Of a stretch of 46,721 nt of DNA, positions 7,633 through 18,837 are shown piece after piece; positions within the stretch are counted from its first letter, which is position 1; every line of letters begins with the position of its first letter. Under the pieces are notes generated by a model. It made no database searches and was not told the DNA's origin. It saw only the letters and a program-made list of their open reading frames with translations. This DNA is from Pelagibacterales bacterium SAG-MED43. Lineage in GTDB: Bacteria > Pseudomonadota > Alphaproteobacteria > Pelagibacterales > Pelagibacteraceae. A program made the translations under genes and the position numbers. The stretch spans positions 1-46,721 of the forward strand of contig JACWEK010000006.1 of the NCBI GenBank assembly GCA_014653535.1, in the 5' to 3' direction.

Positions 7633-10296
7633 TTAAGAATTTTTTTTCAATTCAGCTTGAGCTGCTGCAAGTCTTGCTATTGGAACTCTATATGGTGAAC
7701 ATGAAACATAATTTAAACCAACTCTTGAACAAAAAGATATGCTCTTGGGGTCGCCTCCATGTTCACCACAAATTCCCAATTTAATATTTCTATTTTGTGT
7801 TTTGCCTTTAGAAACTGCAATTTCAACTAACTCTTTAACACCTTCATCAATTGATACAAATGGATCGATAGAAAAAATTTTGTGATCTATGTAATCATTT
7901 AAAAATTTACCACTATCATCTCTACTTATTCCAAATGTTGTTTGAGTTAAGTCATTAGTGCCAAAACTAAAAAATTCTGCATGTCTAGCTATATCATTTG
8001 CTTTTATTGCTGCTCTTGGAAGCTCAATCATAGTTCCAATTAAAAAATCTATTTTAACTTTATTTTCTCCCTGAACTTTTTTTGCTATTCTAATTACCAG
8101 TTCTTTCATAATTTTTATCTCGGTTTCTGTGGACACCAAAGGGATCATAATTTCTGGAAATGCAGATTTTACTTTATTTTTTTTTAATTCAACCAAGGCT
8201 TCAAAAATAGCTCTACACTGCATTTCATAGATTTCTGGATAAGAAATACCTAATCTACATCCTCTATGACCAAGCATAGGGTTTTGTTCATGAAGTTCTG
8301 ATATTCTTGATTTAACTTCTCTTAGATCTATACCTACAACATTTGCAACTTCTAAAATTTCTTTATCTGAGTGAGGTAAAAATTCATGAAGTGGGGGATC
8401 TAATAATCTAACTGTTACTGGTAAGCCATTCATTAATTTAAAAATTTCCATGAAATCTTTTTTCTGATGAGGTAACAGTTTTTTTAATGCTTTTGCTCTA
8501 TCTTCTTTTGTTTTAGATAGTATCATTTCTCTAACAGATAAAATTCTTTCTTCATCAAAAAACATATGCTCTGTTCTACATAAGCCAATTCCTTCAGCCC
8601 CAAATTCTCTTGCTATTTTTGTGTCTGAAGGAGTTTCTGAATTACTTCTAACCTTAAGTTTTCTTATAGTATCAGCCCAACCCATTAATTTAGAAAAATA
8701 ACCTGAAATTTCAGGTTTCACAGTAGGTACTTTTCCTAGAATAATTCTTCCAGTTGAACCATCTATTGTGATTATGTCCCCTTCTTTTATCTCTTGATCA
8801 GGAGTTTTAAAAATTTTTCTTTCATAATTAATATTAATTTCACTTGACCCTGAAACACAAGGCCTCCCCATTCCTCGGGCAACTACCGCAGCATGACTTG
8901 TCATTCCACCTCTGGCAGTTAATATACCTTTTGCTGCATGCATTCCTTGAATATCTTCTGGTGAGGTTTCCACTCTAACTAAAATCGTATCTTGCATTAT
9001 ATCATTTAATCTTTGAGCTTCCTCAGACGTAAAAACTACCTTTCCACTAGCAGCTCCTGGTGACGCTGGAAGACCATTTGCAATAACCTTTATTTCACTT
9101 TTTTCATCTAAAGTTGGATGAAGTAAAGTATCTAGAGAATTTGGGTCTACTCTCAAGATAGCTTGTTTTTTTGAAATCAACTTTTCTTTAACCATATCAA
9201 CAGCAATTTTAACCGCTGATTTTGATGTTCTTTTTCCTGATCGTGTTTGTAAAATCCATAATTTATTATTTTCAACTGTAAACTCAACATCTTGCATATC
9301 TTTATAGTGAGTCTCTAGTTTTTTTAATATCTGTTTTAATTTTTGATAAACTTTGGGCATAGACTCTTCCATAGAAGCAGCAGATGCTGCAGCATCCTTT
9401 CTTGCTTTTTTTGTAATATACTGAGGTGTTCTTGTTCCAGCTACCACATCTTCTCCTTGAGCATTAATAAGATATTCTCCATAAATATTATTTGATCCAT
9501 CAGAAGGGTTTCTCGTAAACACTACACCAGTAGCACAATCACTTCCCATATTACCAAAAACCATAGATTGAACATTAACCGCTGTACCCCACTCAGATGG
9601 TATTTGATTTAGTTTTCTGTAGATTTTTGCTCTCTTACTCTCCCAAGATAAAAATACTGCACTTATTGCACCTATTAATTGTTCATAAACATCTTGTGGA
9701 AAATGTTTTTTTGTTTTTTCTTTAACTACATTTTTGAAATCATTTATTAATCCGTCCCAATCATTTTCATTGAGATCTGTATCAAGTAGTACACCTTTAG
9801 TTAATTTATAGTTTTCAATTAACTCCTCAAAATGATGACTTTCAACACCCATAACAACATTTGCATACATTTGTATAAATCTTCTATAACTATCTTTTGC
9901 AAATCTTCCAATTGAAGTTTTGTTAGATAAGGCAATTACAGTTTTATCATTAAGACCAAGATTTAATATTGTATCCATCATTCCTGGCATCGAAACTCTT
10001 GCTCCAGATCTTACAGATAAAAGCAACGGATTTTTTAAATCTCCAAACTTTTTCTTAACACCATTCTCAATTACTCTAAGTTCTGATTTAATTTGATTAA
10101 TAATCTTAGAGTTAAATTTCTTTTTATTTTTATAAAACAACTCACAAACATTAGTAGATATGGTAAATCCGGGAGGGACTGGAAGCCCCATTCTACCCAT
10201 TTCTGATAGATTTGCACCTTTTCCTCCTAAAATATTCTTAGGATTTTTAATTTTTTTTACTTCTTTAGAATTAAAATTAAAAATTAATTTATTCAT
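7633..10296 (-). CDS. ppdK: pyruvate, phosphate dikinase
   Basis: PPDK interconverts pyruvate, ATP and Pi with PEP, AMP and PPi, and can replace pyruvate kinase or drive gluconeogenesis. The protein has 887 residues, the usual length. It carries the N-terminal ATP-grasp domain (GGKGANLSEMGRMGLPVPPGF near residue 25), the phosphohistidine swivel domain with GGMTSHAAVVARGMGRPCVSG (catalytic His about 468) and the C-terminal PEP-utilising barrel with FGTNDLTQ and LGICGEHGGDP. The ATG at 10296 overlaps the glyS stop by 8 bases, so it is co-transcribed with glyQS. It pairs functionally with the gap-pgk-fba genes near the other end. Confidence 0.97.
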   Translation of the reverse strand: MNKLIFNFNSKEVKKIKNPKNILGGKGANLSEMGRMGLPVPPGFTISTNVCELFYKNKKKFNSKIINQIKSELRVIENGVKKKFGDLKNPLLLSVRSGARVSMPGMMDTILNLGLNDKTVIALSNKTSIGRFAKDSYRRFIQMYANVVMGVESHHFEELIENYKLTKGVLLDTDLNENDWDGLINDFKNVVKEKTKKHFPQDVYEQLIGAISAVFLSWESKRAKIYRKLNQIPSEWGTAVNVQSMVFGNMGSDCATGVVFTRNPSDGSNNIYGEYLINAQGEDVVAGTRTPQYITKKARKDAAASAASMEESMPKVYQKLKQILKKLETHYKDMQDVEFTVENNKLWILQTRSGKRTSKSAVKIAVDMVKEKLISKKQAILRVDPNSLDTLLHPTLDEKSEIKVIANGLPASPGAASGKVVFTSEEAQRLNDIMQDTILVRVETSPEDIQGMHAAKGILTARGGMTSHAAVVARGMGRPCVSGSSEININYERKIFKTPDQEIKEGDIITIDGSTGRIILGKVPTVKPEISGYFSKLMGWADTIRKLKVRSNSETPSDTKIAREFGAEGIGLCRTEHMFFDEERILSVREMILSKTKEDRAKALKKLLPHQKKDFMEIFKLMNGLPVTVRLLDPPLHEFLPHSDKEILEVANVVGIDLREVKSRISELHEQNPMLGHRGCRLGISYPEIYEMQCRAIFEALVELKKNKVKSAFPEIMIPLVSTETEIKIMKELVIRIAKKVQGENKVKIDFLIGTMIELPRAAIKANDIARHAEFFSFGTNDLTQTTFGISRDDSGKFLNDYIDHKIFSIDPFVSIDEGVKELVEIAVSKGKTQNRNIKLGICGEHGGDPKSISFCSRVGLNYVSCSPYRVPIARLAAAQAELKKNS

Positions 10297-12361
10297 TAAT
10301 ATCTCTGATCAATTGAAAATCTATAAAATTTTCATAGGTTTTACAGAAATAATTTAATAGTTCCAATCTATTTTTTTTTATAACTTCACTATCGTCGTTC
10401 ACTTTAACATTATCCAAAAAAGCAAAAACTTCATTTTTTGCAGCTGCAAGTAAAACAAGAGACTCATCAAAATTTTGATTTAGCGTTATTCCTGAAAAGA
10501 ACTGCCTCAGTTCATTAGTTTTCTTATAAAGAGCCTTTTCGAAATCATTTTTAAAAATACCAGGATCAGTTGTATTAGAGAGGTCTTCATTTATATTTTT
10601 GATTTCAGAGTTTAAAATATTTAAAGCCCTTTTGTAGGATGAAACAATGTCTTCACCAATTTTTTTATTTATAATTTTATTTAAACTTTTTGCTTTTTCG
10701 TAAACTAAAGAAATCTTATTTAAATCTAATATTTTAGTCGCTGCTTCGATAATATCGTATCTTATATTTTTTTCTTTTAAATAATATTTAAATCTATCTT
10801 TTAAAAAAATCGTTATATCCTTGATGAGGGTATCGTTTGAAAATTTAAAGCCCTGATCCAAAAAAATATTTTGTGAATATGAAAATAAATCATGAACTTT
10901 AATATTTTTTTTGTTTTCAATTATTATTCTTATAATTCCAAGAGCCACTCTTCTTAAGGCATAAGGATCTTTTGAACTCGAGGGTATTTCATTTATTCCA
11001 TAGAAACCTGTAAGAGTATCAATTTTATCAGCTAGTGAAAGAGTAATGCTAAATGGTTTTTTAGGAACGACCGAGCTTGAACCAATTGGTAAGTATTGTT
11101 CTTTTACAGCATCAACTATTTCCTTATCAAAACCTTGGGCATGAGAAAGGTGTCCTCCCATAATTCCTTGAAGCTCAGGAAACTCACCAACAATTTCTGA
11201 AATTAAATCTGTTTTACATATTGATGCTGAAAGTTCTACTTTTTCCTTACTAATCAACAACTCATCAGAAATTGAAGCACCTAATTTTCTCATTCTTTGA
11301 ACTTTATCAAAATAATTACCAAGGCCTTTAAAGAAATTCATAGATTTAAGTCCAGAAACTTTTTTTACTAAATTTTGAGATTTATCTTTATTCCAAAAAA
11401 ATTCTGCATCATTTAACCTAGCCTCTACAACTCTTTCATTTCCTATTTTAATTAGTCCTTGGTCATCTTTTCTATTTGCAATTACTATAAACTCATTTGT
11501 TATTTCATCTTTCTTTGTGAAAAGAGGAAAATATTTCTGATGTGATTGCATTGTTAAAATTAATATCTCTACTGGTATTGATAAGAATTTTTTATCAAAT
11601 GAACATTCTAGAATATACGGATGATCAATAAGATTAGTTACCTCTTCTAATAATTTTTCATTATTTTGAATTTTCAAATTTTTTTTTTTAAGAACTTTTT
11701 CGATATTCTTTTTAATTAAATCTTTCCTTTTTTCTTGGTCTAAAATAATTCCAATTTTACTAAAATATTTTTGATAACTATTATAATCATTAAAAGTTTT
11801 TTTCTTTTCTTCAAAATCTTTATCAAGACAAGTTAAATTTGAGGATTTAAGATGGTTAAGCTCAAAATTAACAACTTTCTTGTCAAATACACATAATATT
11901 GATTTTAAAGGCCTGCCCCAATCAAGATCATAATTTCCCCATTTCATTGATTTTTTCCATTTAAAATTAGTAATTATTTTAGGAAGATTTTCACTTAGCA
12001 AATCTAGGGTTTTTAATTTTTTTTTCTTTGTTTTGAAGAAATAGAATTCTCCTTTATCAATTTTTTTTTTAAATAAATTATTTTTATTGATATTTTTTGA
12101 TTTTAAAAAACCTTCCAAAGCTTGTGGAGCAGACGATGTGCTTGGTCCTTTAATTTCTTCAGATTGAATTTCAACTTCTTTATCTAGACCTTGAAAAACT
12201 ATTATCAATCTATTTGGAGTAGATAATGAAAAATTTTTTCTTGATTTAATTGATTTGTCTTCAAAAATTTTATTTATTTCCTCAAGCAATCCTTTTCTCA
12301 AATTTATTTGAAGGGAAACAGGAATTTCCTCACTAAATAGTTCTAAAAAAAACTCTGACAT
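10289..12361 (-). CDS. glyS: glycyl-tRNA synthetase beta subunit
   Basis: This is the beta chain of the bacterial alpha2beta2 glycyl-tRNA synthetase, needed for tRNA recognition. Its 690 residues are the normal size. The conserved start is MSEFFLELFSEEIPVSLQ, and the central HD-like block includes MGGHLSHAQGF and SLADKIDTLTGFYGINEIPSSSKDPYALRR. It follows glyQ with a 6-base gap and overlaps ppdK by 8 bases, giving the order sppA-like, glyQ, glyS, ppdK. Lysine/asparagine-rich insertions reflect the AT-rich genome. Confidence 0.96.
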   Translation of the reverse strand: MSEFFLELFSEEIPVSLQINLRKGLLEEINKIFEDKSIKSRKNFSLSTPNRLIIVFQGLDKEVEIQSEEIKGPSTSSAPQALEGFLKSKNINKNNLFKKKIDKGEFYFFKTKKKKLKTLDLLSENLPKIITNFKWKKSMKWGNYDLDWGRPLKSILCVFDKKVVNFELNHLKSSNLTCLDKDFEEKKKTFNDYNSYQKYFSKIGIILDQEKRKDLIKKNIEKVLKKKNLKIQNNEKLLEEVTNLIDHPYILECSFDKKFLSIPVEILILTMQSHQKYFPLFTKKDEITNEFIVIANRKDDQGLIKIGNERVVEARLNDAEFFWNKDKSQNLVKKVSGLKSMNFFKGLGNYFDKVQRMRKLGASISDELLISKEKVELSASICKTDLISEIVGEFPELQGIMGGHLSHAQGFDKEIVDAVKEQYLPIGSSSVVPKKPFSITLSLADKIDTLTGFYGINEIPSSSKDPYALRRVALGIIRIIIENKKNIKVHDLFSYSQNIFLDQGFKFSNDTLIKDITIFLKDRFKYYLKEKNIRYDIIEAATKILDLNKISLVYEKAKSLNKIINKKIGEDIVSSYKRALNILNSEIKNINEDLSNTTDPGIFKNDFEKALYKKTNELRQFFSGITLNQNFDESLVLLAAAKNEVFAFLDNVKVNDDSEVIKKNRLELLNYFCKTYENFIDFQLIRDINE

Positions 12362-12367
12362 ACAAAT

Positions 12368-13252
12368 TTAATTTTTTTGAGTTTGTATCCAAACTTCTGC
12401 TGCCAATTTTACTATATTTCTAATTCTACTTATATATTCAGCTCTTTCAGCAACACTTATAGCTCCCCTTGCGTCTAGCACATTAAAAACATGGCTTGCT
12501 TTAAGACTTTGGTCATAAGCTGGAAGTGACACATTTTTTTGTGCTAATGACATTGCTTCAGCTTCGTGCATATTGAAAATTTTAAATAAATTATCAGTAT
12601 TAGCATATTCAAAATTATATTTAGAAAATTCTTTTTCTGATTGATGAAATACTTCGTGATATTTAACTCCATCGTTATTCCAGTCTAGCTCGTAAACATT
12701 TTTTTTTTGTTGGGTAAACATACAAATTCTTTCTAATCCATAAGTAATTTCTACTGATACTGGTTTACATTCAAAGCCTGCCATCTGTTGAAAATAAGTA
12801 AATTGAGTTATTTCCATGCCATCACACCAAACCTCCCAGCCTAAACCAGCCGCACCCAAGGTTGGACTTTCCCAATCATCTTCTACGAATCTTAAGTCAT
12901 GAATAGAATGATCTATTCCAATTAGTGACAAACTATTTAAATAAAGTTTTTTGATATTATCTAATGAAGGTTTAATTATAACTTGAAATTGGTAATAATG
13001 TTGAAGTCTATTTGGATTATCTCCATATCGACCATCAGTAGGTCTTCTTGATGGTTGCACATAAGCAGCTTTCCAAGGATTTGGTCCAAGAGATCTTAAA
13101 GTCGTTGCGGGATGAAAGGTGCCTGCTCCAACTTCTAAGTCATATGGTTGTAAAATTATACAACCCTGCTTGCTCCAAAATTTTTGAAGATTAAATATTA
13201 TTTCTTGAAATGTTTGTATTTTTTTTTGTTTTTTTTTTATTTTAGAAGCCAT
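12368..13252 (-). CDS. glyQ: glycyl-tRNA synthetase alpha subunit
   Basis: This is the catalytic alpha chain of glycyl-tRNA synthetase, a class II aaRS core. Clear family blocks are [56 protein letters not shown] and [35 protein letters not shown], each read in pieces along the first half. The ATG at 13252 gives 294 residues and overlaps the upstream peptidase stop by 11 bases. Another in-frame ATG at 13276 would add MKDLFGKD; neither has a good ribosome-binding site, so the start is not certain. Confidence 0.96.
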   Translation of the reverse strand: MASKIKKKQKKIQTFQEIIFNLQKFWSKQGCIILQPYDLEVGAGTFHPATTLRSLGPNPWKAAYVQPSRRPTDGRYGDNPNRLQHYYQFQVIIKPSLDNIKKLYLNSLSLIGIDHSIHDLRFVEDDWESPTLGAAGLGWEVWCDGMEITQFTYFQQMAGFECKPVSVEITYGLERICMFTQQKKNVYELDWNNDGVKYHEVFHQSEKEFSKYNFEYANTDNLFKIFNMHEAEAMSLAQKNVSLPAYDQSLKASHVFNVLDARGAISVAERAEYISRIRNIVKLAAEVWIQTQKN

Positions 13253-14048
13253 ATCTTTGCCAAATAGATCTTTCATCTAAAATACTTGCTAATTGATCAA
13301 GTTGATTATTAGATGAAGATAGTTTTTGACTTAACCATCCTTTTGGTTTTTCAAATTTTTTTATTACAACATTTTCACCAAATTTTTCTTTTAAGATCTC
13401 ATGTGCACTGCCAATTCCATCGATTAATCCCAAGCTTTTAGCTTTACTTCCAGACCAAAACTCTCCAGAAAAAAGTTCCACTTCTGATTTGTTTAATTTA
13501 GTACCTCTACTTTTTTCAACCACATCTATAAAATCTCTGTGTAAATCTAATTGAATTTTTTTAAGTCTTTCAATATCATCATTTTTTTCCTCTAAAAATG
13601 GATCTAATGTGCTTTTATTTTTACCGGCAGTGTGGACTCTTCTTTCAACTCCAATTTTTTTTATCAATTCTGTGAAGCCAAAAGATGAATATATTACTCC
13701 AATAGAGCCTATGATTGAGCTTGAATTTGCATAAATTTCATCGCCCGCGCAAGAAATTAGATAACCTCCAGATGCCGCAACATCTTCAGCAAATACAATA
13801 ACTTTTTTTTTATTTTTTTTTGCCAGCTGCCTTACAAAACTGTAAATTAAATGAGATTGGACTGGAGATCCTCCAGGAGAATTTATAGATATTGCTACAC
13901 ATGTTGATTTTTTTAATGAAAAAGCTTTTTTGATTAATTCTTCTTGCCCTGCAAAATCAATTCCTTGTTTAAATTTTCCAACATTTCCAATTACACCACT
14001 CAGTTTTAAGTGAGCTACTATTTTTTTCTTTTTAAATAAAGAGAACAT
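13242..14048 (-). CDS. S49-family serine peptidase (SppA/SohB-like), no membrane anchor
   Basis: This 268-residue protein is related to signal peptide peptidase SppA and SohB. It shows INSPGGSP at 56-62, the nucleophile region [10 protein letters not shown] (Ser93), and the general-base region [11 protein letters not shown] with Lys145, which is 52 residues from Ser93 as in bacterial SppA dyads. No N-terminal transmembrane helix is visible: the protein begins MFSLFKKKK and goes straight into the fold. Most SppA proteins are membrane-bound, so this may be a cytoplasmic or peripheral form. It sits at the head of the glyQ-glyS-ppdK run and is divergent from a polyprenyl synthase. Confidence 0.88.
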   Translation of the reverse strand: MFSLFKKKKIVAHLKLSGVIGNVGKFKQGIDFAGQEELIKKAFSLKKSTCVAISINSPGGSPVQSHLIYSFVRQLAKKNKKKVIVFAEDVAASGGYLISCAGDEIYANSSSIIGSIGVIYSSFGFTELIKKIGVERRVHTAGKNKSTLDPFLEEKNDDIERLKKIQLDLHRDFIDVVEKSRGTKLNKSEVELFSGEFWSGSKAKSLGLIDGIGSAHEILKEKFGENVVIKKFEKPKGWLSQKLSSSNNQLDQLASILDERSIWQRYGF

Positions 14049-14161
14049 ACTTATTTTTACAGATTTATTTGTTGAATATAAAGACTACTTATAATTGAAG
14101 AAATAGGTGCGTCAATTGATAAGTAATATATATAAGTTAATTATATTAGTTTAAATTTATT

Positions 14162-15175
14162 ATGGGGACAGTTGTAAAGCTTAAAAATCAGATAAATAAT
14201 TCATATTTTCAGCTAAAAGAATCTGTTGAGGAAAAACTAATTTTAACTGAAGAAAGAATTAAATCAAAATTAATAAGTGATATCCATTTAGTTAAAAAAA
14301 TGACAGACTATCACCTGGAAACTGGTGGAAAAAGACTAAGGGCTTTACTAACTTTAGGAAGTGCAAAATTATGTGGATATTCGAAAGGTTCAAGAGATAT
14401 AAATTTAGCTGCATGTGTAGAATTGATACATAGTGCTACGTTAATGCATGATGATGTTATTGATGAAGGAACAGTTAGAAGAGGTAAGGAAACTTTAAAT
14501 AAAGTTTGGAATAACCATTCTTCAGTTTTAATTGGAGATTATCTCTTAAGTAGATGTTTCGAAATGATGGTAGAGGATGGAAATCTGGAAGTTTTAAAAT
14601 TATTATCTTCTACATCATCTAAAATTGCTCAAGGAGAAGTTTTGCAACTACAGCATCAAGGAGAAGTTGATATGTTAGAAGAAACTTACTTAAAAATAAT
14701 TTCTGCTAAAACTGCAGAACTGTTTGCAGCAGCAACAAAAGTAGGAGCAATTTTATCAAATGCTGAAAGTAAAGAAAAGGATGCATTAGAATTTTATGGA
14801 AGAAATTTAGGATTAACTTTTCAAATTGCTGACGATACACTAGATTATAATTCTGAACTAAAGTTATTTGGTAAAAAAATTGGTCAAGATTTTTTTGAAG
14901 GTAAAATTACCCTGCCTATAATTTTGCTTTTTCAAAAACTAGAAAATGATGAAAAAAAAATTTTAATTAAAATTTTTAATAAAAAAACTAGAACAAAAGA
15001 TGATTTAAATAATATAATATCTTTAATAAATAAATATAAAATAATTCAAGAATGCTATCAAAAAGCTCAACATTATATTAATTTAGCTTCAAACTCTTTA
15101 AGTGTGTTTAAGGACTCAAAAGAAAAAGATATTCTTAAAAAATTAACTTCCTTTAGTTTATCAAGAAATTTTTAA
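14162..15175 (+). CDS. ispB: long-chain polyprenyl diphosphate synthase (quinone side chain)
   Basis: This is a trans-prenyltransferase that extends farnesyl or geranylgeranyl diphosphate with IPP to make the ubiquinone tail. Its 337 residues include GGKRLRALL (55-63), the first aspartate-rich motif DDVID (97-101) and the second DDTLD (about 224-228). The residues before the first motif (ATLMH) are small, as in long-chain enzymes, and differ from the short-chain enzyme at 18834-19706. Product length (octa- versus decaprenyl) cannot be read from sequence alone. It is divergent from the S49 peptidase across a 113-base gap, and its stop overlaps the convergent pdxH stop by 4 bases. Confidence 0.88.
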   Translation: MGTVVKLKNQINNSYFQLKESVEEKLILTEERIKSKLISDIHLVKKMTDYHLETGGKRLRALLTLGSAKLCGYSKGSRDINLAACVELIHSATLMHDDVIDEGTVRRGKETLNKVWNNHSSVLIGDYLLSRCFEMMVEDGNLEVLKLLSSTSSKIAQGEVLQLQHQGEVDMLEETYLKIISAKTAELFAAATKVGAILSNAESKEKDALEFYGRNLGLTFQIADDTLDYNSELKLFGKKIGQDFFEGKITLPIILLFQKLENDEKKILIKIFNKKTRTKDDLNNIISLINKYKIIQECYQKAQHYINLASNSLSVFKDSKEKDILKKLTSFSLSRNF

Positions 15176-15798
15176 GGACTTAGTAAAGACTTTGTCCACT
15201 CACCATTGCTATTTTTAGTATACTTTAATCTCTCATGAATTCTGTTATCACCATCTAACCAAAACTCAATACTATCTGGAGATAAATTCCATCCAGACCA
15301 ATGATTTGGCCTAGGAACTTTTTTTTTATCATTAAATTTTTTTTTATAATCCTCTATAGATTTTATTAATTGATTTCTTGTTTTTAGTTTTTCACTTTGA
15401 TTTGAAGCCCAGGCACCAATTTGACTTTCATATGCTCTTGAGGAATAATATTTATCTGCAACCTCATCAGGTACTAAAGAAATTTTACCTATAATTCTAA
15501 TTTGTCTCAAGAGACTCTTCCAATGAAAACACATAGCTGCATTTGGATTTTCTTTTAATTCATTTCCTTTTTGACTATTTAAATTAGTATAAAATATAAA
15601 TCCATTTTTATTAAAATCCTTTAGCAAAACCATCCTTAGAGAGGGGATGTTGTTTTTACTGGATGTTGCTAATGCAACTGCATTTGGATCATTTGGCTCT
15701 GATAACTTAGCCTTCTCCATCCATTCTTTGAATAATTGAATTGGATCCTCAAGATCTAGAAAACAATTATTGAGTCCTAAAGAGTTTTTTTGATTCAT
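15172..15798 (-). CDS. pdxH: pyridoxamine 5'-phosphate oxidase
   Basis: PdxH is an FMN flavoprotein that oxidises pyridoxamine or pyridoxine 5'-phosphate to pyridoxal 5'-phosphate. The protein has 208 residues. Conserved parts are PNAVALATSSKNNIPSLRMVLLKDF, FYTNLNSQKGNEL, the SYESQIGAWASNQS-type block (RAYESQIGAWASNQS) and the C-terminal RPNHWSGWNL with RIHERL. It lies between convergent ispB and divergent aroC, with only 33 bases to the aroC start. Confidence 0.95.
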   Translation of the reverse strand: MNQKNSLGLNNCFLDLEDPIQLFKEWMEKAKLSEPNDPNAVALATSSKNNIPSLRMVLLKDFNKNGFIFYTNLNSQKGNELKENPNAAMCFHWKSLLRQIRIIGKISLVPDEVADKYYSSRAYESQIGAWASNQSEKLKTRNQLIKSIEDYKKKFNDKKKVPRPNHWSGWNLSPDSIEFWLDGDNRIHERLKYTKNSNGEWTKSLLSP

Positions 15799-15831
15799 AA
15801 TTTAAACAAAATAATCTATATAATATAAATA

Positions 15832-16914
15832 ATGTCATTTAATACTTTTGGAAAGCTATTTCGTTTTACAACATGGGGAGAGTCTCATGGTCCTGCAATT
15901 GGCTGTATAATTGATGGTTGTCCTCCAAATATAGATATAAAAGAGCAAGATATTCAGATAGAGTTAGACAAAAGGAAACCAGGACAATCTAAGTTTACAA
16001 CGCAAAGAAAAGAGGAAGATAAAGTTCAAATATTGTCAGGGGTATTTGATGGCAAAACTACTGGGACACCTATCTCTCTAATTATTTACAATAAAGATAT
16101 GAGATCTAAAGATTATGGAAAGATTAAAAATAAATTTAGACCTGGTCACGCAGATTTCACTTATTTTAAAAAATATGGAATAAGGGATTATAGGGGTGGA
16201 GGAAGATCTTCTGCTAGAGAAACTGCTGCAAGAGTTGCTGCTGGCGCAATAGCAAAAGTTGTTCTTCAAAAAAAATTAGGTAAAAATTTTAAAGTAATCG
16301 GTGCAGTCACTCAATTAGGAGTGTTAGGATGTGATATTAGTCAATGGAATGATAAAGTAATTTCAAAAAACCCATTTTTTTGTCCAGACAAATCAATGAC
16401 CAAACTCTGGGAAAAATACTTACTTAGTGTTAGAAAATCTGGATCCTCTTGTGGGGCAGTAATTGAGGTAAGAGCTAGAGGTATTCCTATAGGTTTAGGT
16501 GCTCCAATTTATTCAAAATTAGACACTGATATAGCATCAGGTCTAATGAGTATTAATGCTGTAAAAGGAGTAAATATTGGGTCTGGAATGAATTCTGCAC
16601 AACTAAGTGGAGAGCAAAATTCAGATGAGATTTCAACAAAGGGTAAAAAATTAAAATTTAACTCTAATAACTCTGGAGGCATACTTGGTGGAATTTCAAC
16701 AGGTCAAGAAATTATTGCCTCTTTTGCAGTTAAACCAACTTCTTCAATTTTAACAACTAGAAAAACTATAAATAAATTTGGGAAAAATACTACAATTTCG
16801 GTAAAAGGTAGACATGATCCTTGCGTTGGGATAAGGGCAGTTCCAATTGGAGAAGCTATGATGAATTGCGTATTGCTAGACCATTATCTTATGAATAAAG
16901 CTCAATGTGGATAA
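15832..16914 (+). CDS. aroC: chorismate synthase
   Basis: AroC is the last step of the shikimate pathway, turning EPSP into chorismate, and needs reduced FMN. Its 360 residues carry all three family signatures: [17 protein letters not shown] (residues about 17-33), the [19 protein letters not shown] region, and [17 protein letters not shown] near the C-terminus. The ATG at 15832 is 33 bases from the divergent pdxH start. The stop is 6 bases from the convergent dxs stop. Confidence 0.97.
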   Translation: MSFNTFGKLFRFTTWGESHGPAIGCIIDGCPPNIDIKEQDIQIELDKRKPGQSKFTTQRKEEDKVQILSGVFDGKTTGTPISLIIYNKDMRSKDYGKIKNKFRPGHADFTYFKKYGIRDYRGGGRSSARETAARVAAGAIAKVVLQKKLGKNFKVIGAVTQLGVLGCDISQWNDKVISKNPFFCPDKSMTKLWEKYLLSVRKSGSSCGAVIEVRARGIPIGLGAPIYSKLDTDIASGLMSINAVKGVNIGSGMNSAQLSGEQNSDEISTKGKKLKFNSNNSGGILGGISTGQEIIASFAVKPTSSILTTRKTINKFGKNTTISVKGRHDPCVGIRAVPIGEAMMNCVLLDHYLMNKAQCG

Positions 16915-16920
16915 GAAAAA

Positions 16921-18837
16921 TTAATTTTTAACAACTCTTATCGAGTCTTTATTAAATAAAACATCTAATATTTTTTTTGAAATTTGAAAACTATTTAATC
17001 CTGCTAATTCATACATTTTTTTTGGATTATCCTGTTCAATAAATTTATCAGGCAAAGTCATTGATCTAAATTTTAATCCTTTATCAAATATACCTTTCTC
17101 GGAAAGTAAATTTTTTACATGAGATCCAAATCCACCTATTGAACCTTCCTCAATTGTAATCATGACCTTGTGCTGTTTTGCACAATTTAAAATGAGTTTT
17201 TCATCTAAAGGTTTAGCAAATCTTGCATCTACGATTGTTATGGATATACCTTTTGCTTTTAAATCTTCTGCAGCTATTTTACATTCCTCAAGTCTTGTAC
17301 CTAAACTTAATATACATACTTGAGTTCCCTCTTGAATAACCTTTCCTTTACCAATTTCAATTTTTTCGTCAATTGATGGTAACTCAACGCCAGTACCCGT
17401 TCCTCGAGGATATCTAATTGCACTTGGTTTATCATTAATGTCTACTGAGGTATTAATCATTCTAACCAACTCAGCCTCATCGCTTGCTGCCATCACTACA
17501 AAATTTGGTAGGGTTGATAAATAAGTTATGTCAAATGAACCAGCATGTGTCGACCCATCAGCTCCTACTAAACCTGCTCTATCTATGGCAAATCTAACAG
17601 GCAAGCTTTGGATAGCAACATCATGAACTACTTGATCATAGGCTCTTTGTAAAAATGTAGAATATATTGCAGCATATGGCTTATAACCCTCTGTTGCTAG
17701 TCCTGCAGAAAAAGTTACTGCATGCTGTTCAGCAATACCAACATCAAACATTCTATTTGGAAATTCTTTACCAAAAATATCCATTCCGGTCCCACCAGGC
17801 ATAGCAGCGGTAATGCCAACAATCTTACTGTCCTTTTTTGCGTGTTTAACTAACGTATTAGCAAATACTTTTGTATAAGCGGGAAGATTAGATCCACTTT
17901 TTATTTGTTCTCCTGTTTCTACGTTAAATTTTGATACTCCATGATAATTATCATTCGCTTTTTCAGCATATGAATAACCTTTACCTTTTTGTGTTTTAAT
18001 ATGAATCATTATTGGACCTTCATGTTTTGAGTCTCTTGCATTTTTTAAGATTGGAATAAGAGATGTCAAATCATGACCATCTATTGGTCCTGCATAATAA
18101 AAACCTAATGAACTAAATAAAGTTCCACCTGTAACAGCAGAACGCAAGAAATCCTCTGCTTTACCTGCCTTGGCGCTAAATCTTTTAGAAAACGCTGATG
18201 TAATTAATTTTACCGTTTCTCTCAAACTAAAATATATCTTTCCAGTAAATAATTTTGCTAAATAAGTTCTCATTGCACCTACTGGTTTTGCAATTGACAT
18301 ATCGTTATCATTCAAAATAACAATCATCTTAGTTTTTGAAGCCCCTGCGTTATTCATGGCCTCATAAGCCATTCCAGCACTTATTGCTCCATCACCTATT
18401 ACAGCTATTACATTGGATGATTTATTTTCCAATTTATTTGCTTCAGCTATTCCCAATGCAGAAGATATAGAAGTTGAACTATGGGCTGCTCCAAATGGAT
18501 CATATTCACTTTCAGATCTTTTGGTAAATCCAGATAATCCATTTCCTTGTCTTAAAGACCTAATTTTATCTTTTCTTCCTGTTAAAATCTTGTGTGGATA
18601 AGATTGATGACCAACATCCCATATTAATTTATCATTTGGGGTATCAAAAACATAATGAAGAGCTACTGTTAACTCAACAACACCAAGACCAGCACCTAAA
18701 TGTCCACCTGTTTCTGAGACTGCACTTATCATTTCCATTCTAACCTCGTCAGCAACTTTCTGTAGATTAGTTTCCTCAACTTTTCTTAAATCAGAAGGAA
18801 AATTTATATCATTTAAAAATTCGTAATTTTTTTTCAT
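16921..18837 (-). CDS. dxs: 1-deoxy-D-xylulose-5-phosphate synthase
   Basis: Dxs makes DXP from pyruvate and glyceraldehyde 3-phosphate, the first step of the MEP isoprenoid pathway. Its 638 residues include the thiamine-diphosphate motif [16 protein letters not shown], the N-terminal [16 protein letters not shown] block, and [15 protein letters not shown] with the catalytic Glu in the pyrimidine domain. The ATG overlaps the ispA stop by 4 bases, giving the common xseB-ispA-dxs order. The product also feeds pyridoxal and thiamine synthesis, for which pdxH, thiD and thiE are in this window. Confidence 0.97.
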   Translation of the reverse strand: MKKNYEFLNDINFPSDLRKVEETNLQKVADEVRMEMISAVSETGGHLGAGLGVVELTVALHYVFDTPNDKLIWDVGHQSYPHKILTGRKDKIRSLRQGNGLSGFTKRSESEYDPFGAAHSSTSISSALGIAEANKLENKSSNVIAVIGDGAISAGMAYEAMNNAGASKTKMIVILNDNDMSIAKPVGAMRTYLAKLFTGKIYFSLRETVKLITSAFSKRFSAKAGKAEDFLRSAVTGGTLFSSLGFYYAGPIDGHDLTSLIPILKNARDSKHEGPIMIHIKTQKGKGYSYAEKANDNYHGVSKFNVETGEQIKSGSNLPAYTKVFANTLVKHAKKDSKIVGITAAMPGGTGMDIFGKEFPNRMFDVGIAEQHAVTFSAGLATEGYKPYAAIYSTFLQRAYDQVVHDVAIQSLPVRFAIDRAGLVGADGSTHAGSFDITYLSTLPNFVVMAASDEAELVRMINTSVDINDKPSAIRYPRGTGTGVELPSIDEKIEIGKGKVIQEGTQVCILSLGTRLEECKIAAEDLKAKGISITIVDARFAKPLDEKLILNCAKQHKVMITIEEGSIGGFGSHVKNLLSEKGIFDKGLKFRSMTLPDKFIEQDNPKKMYELAGLNSFQISKKILDVLFNKDSIRVVKN

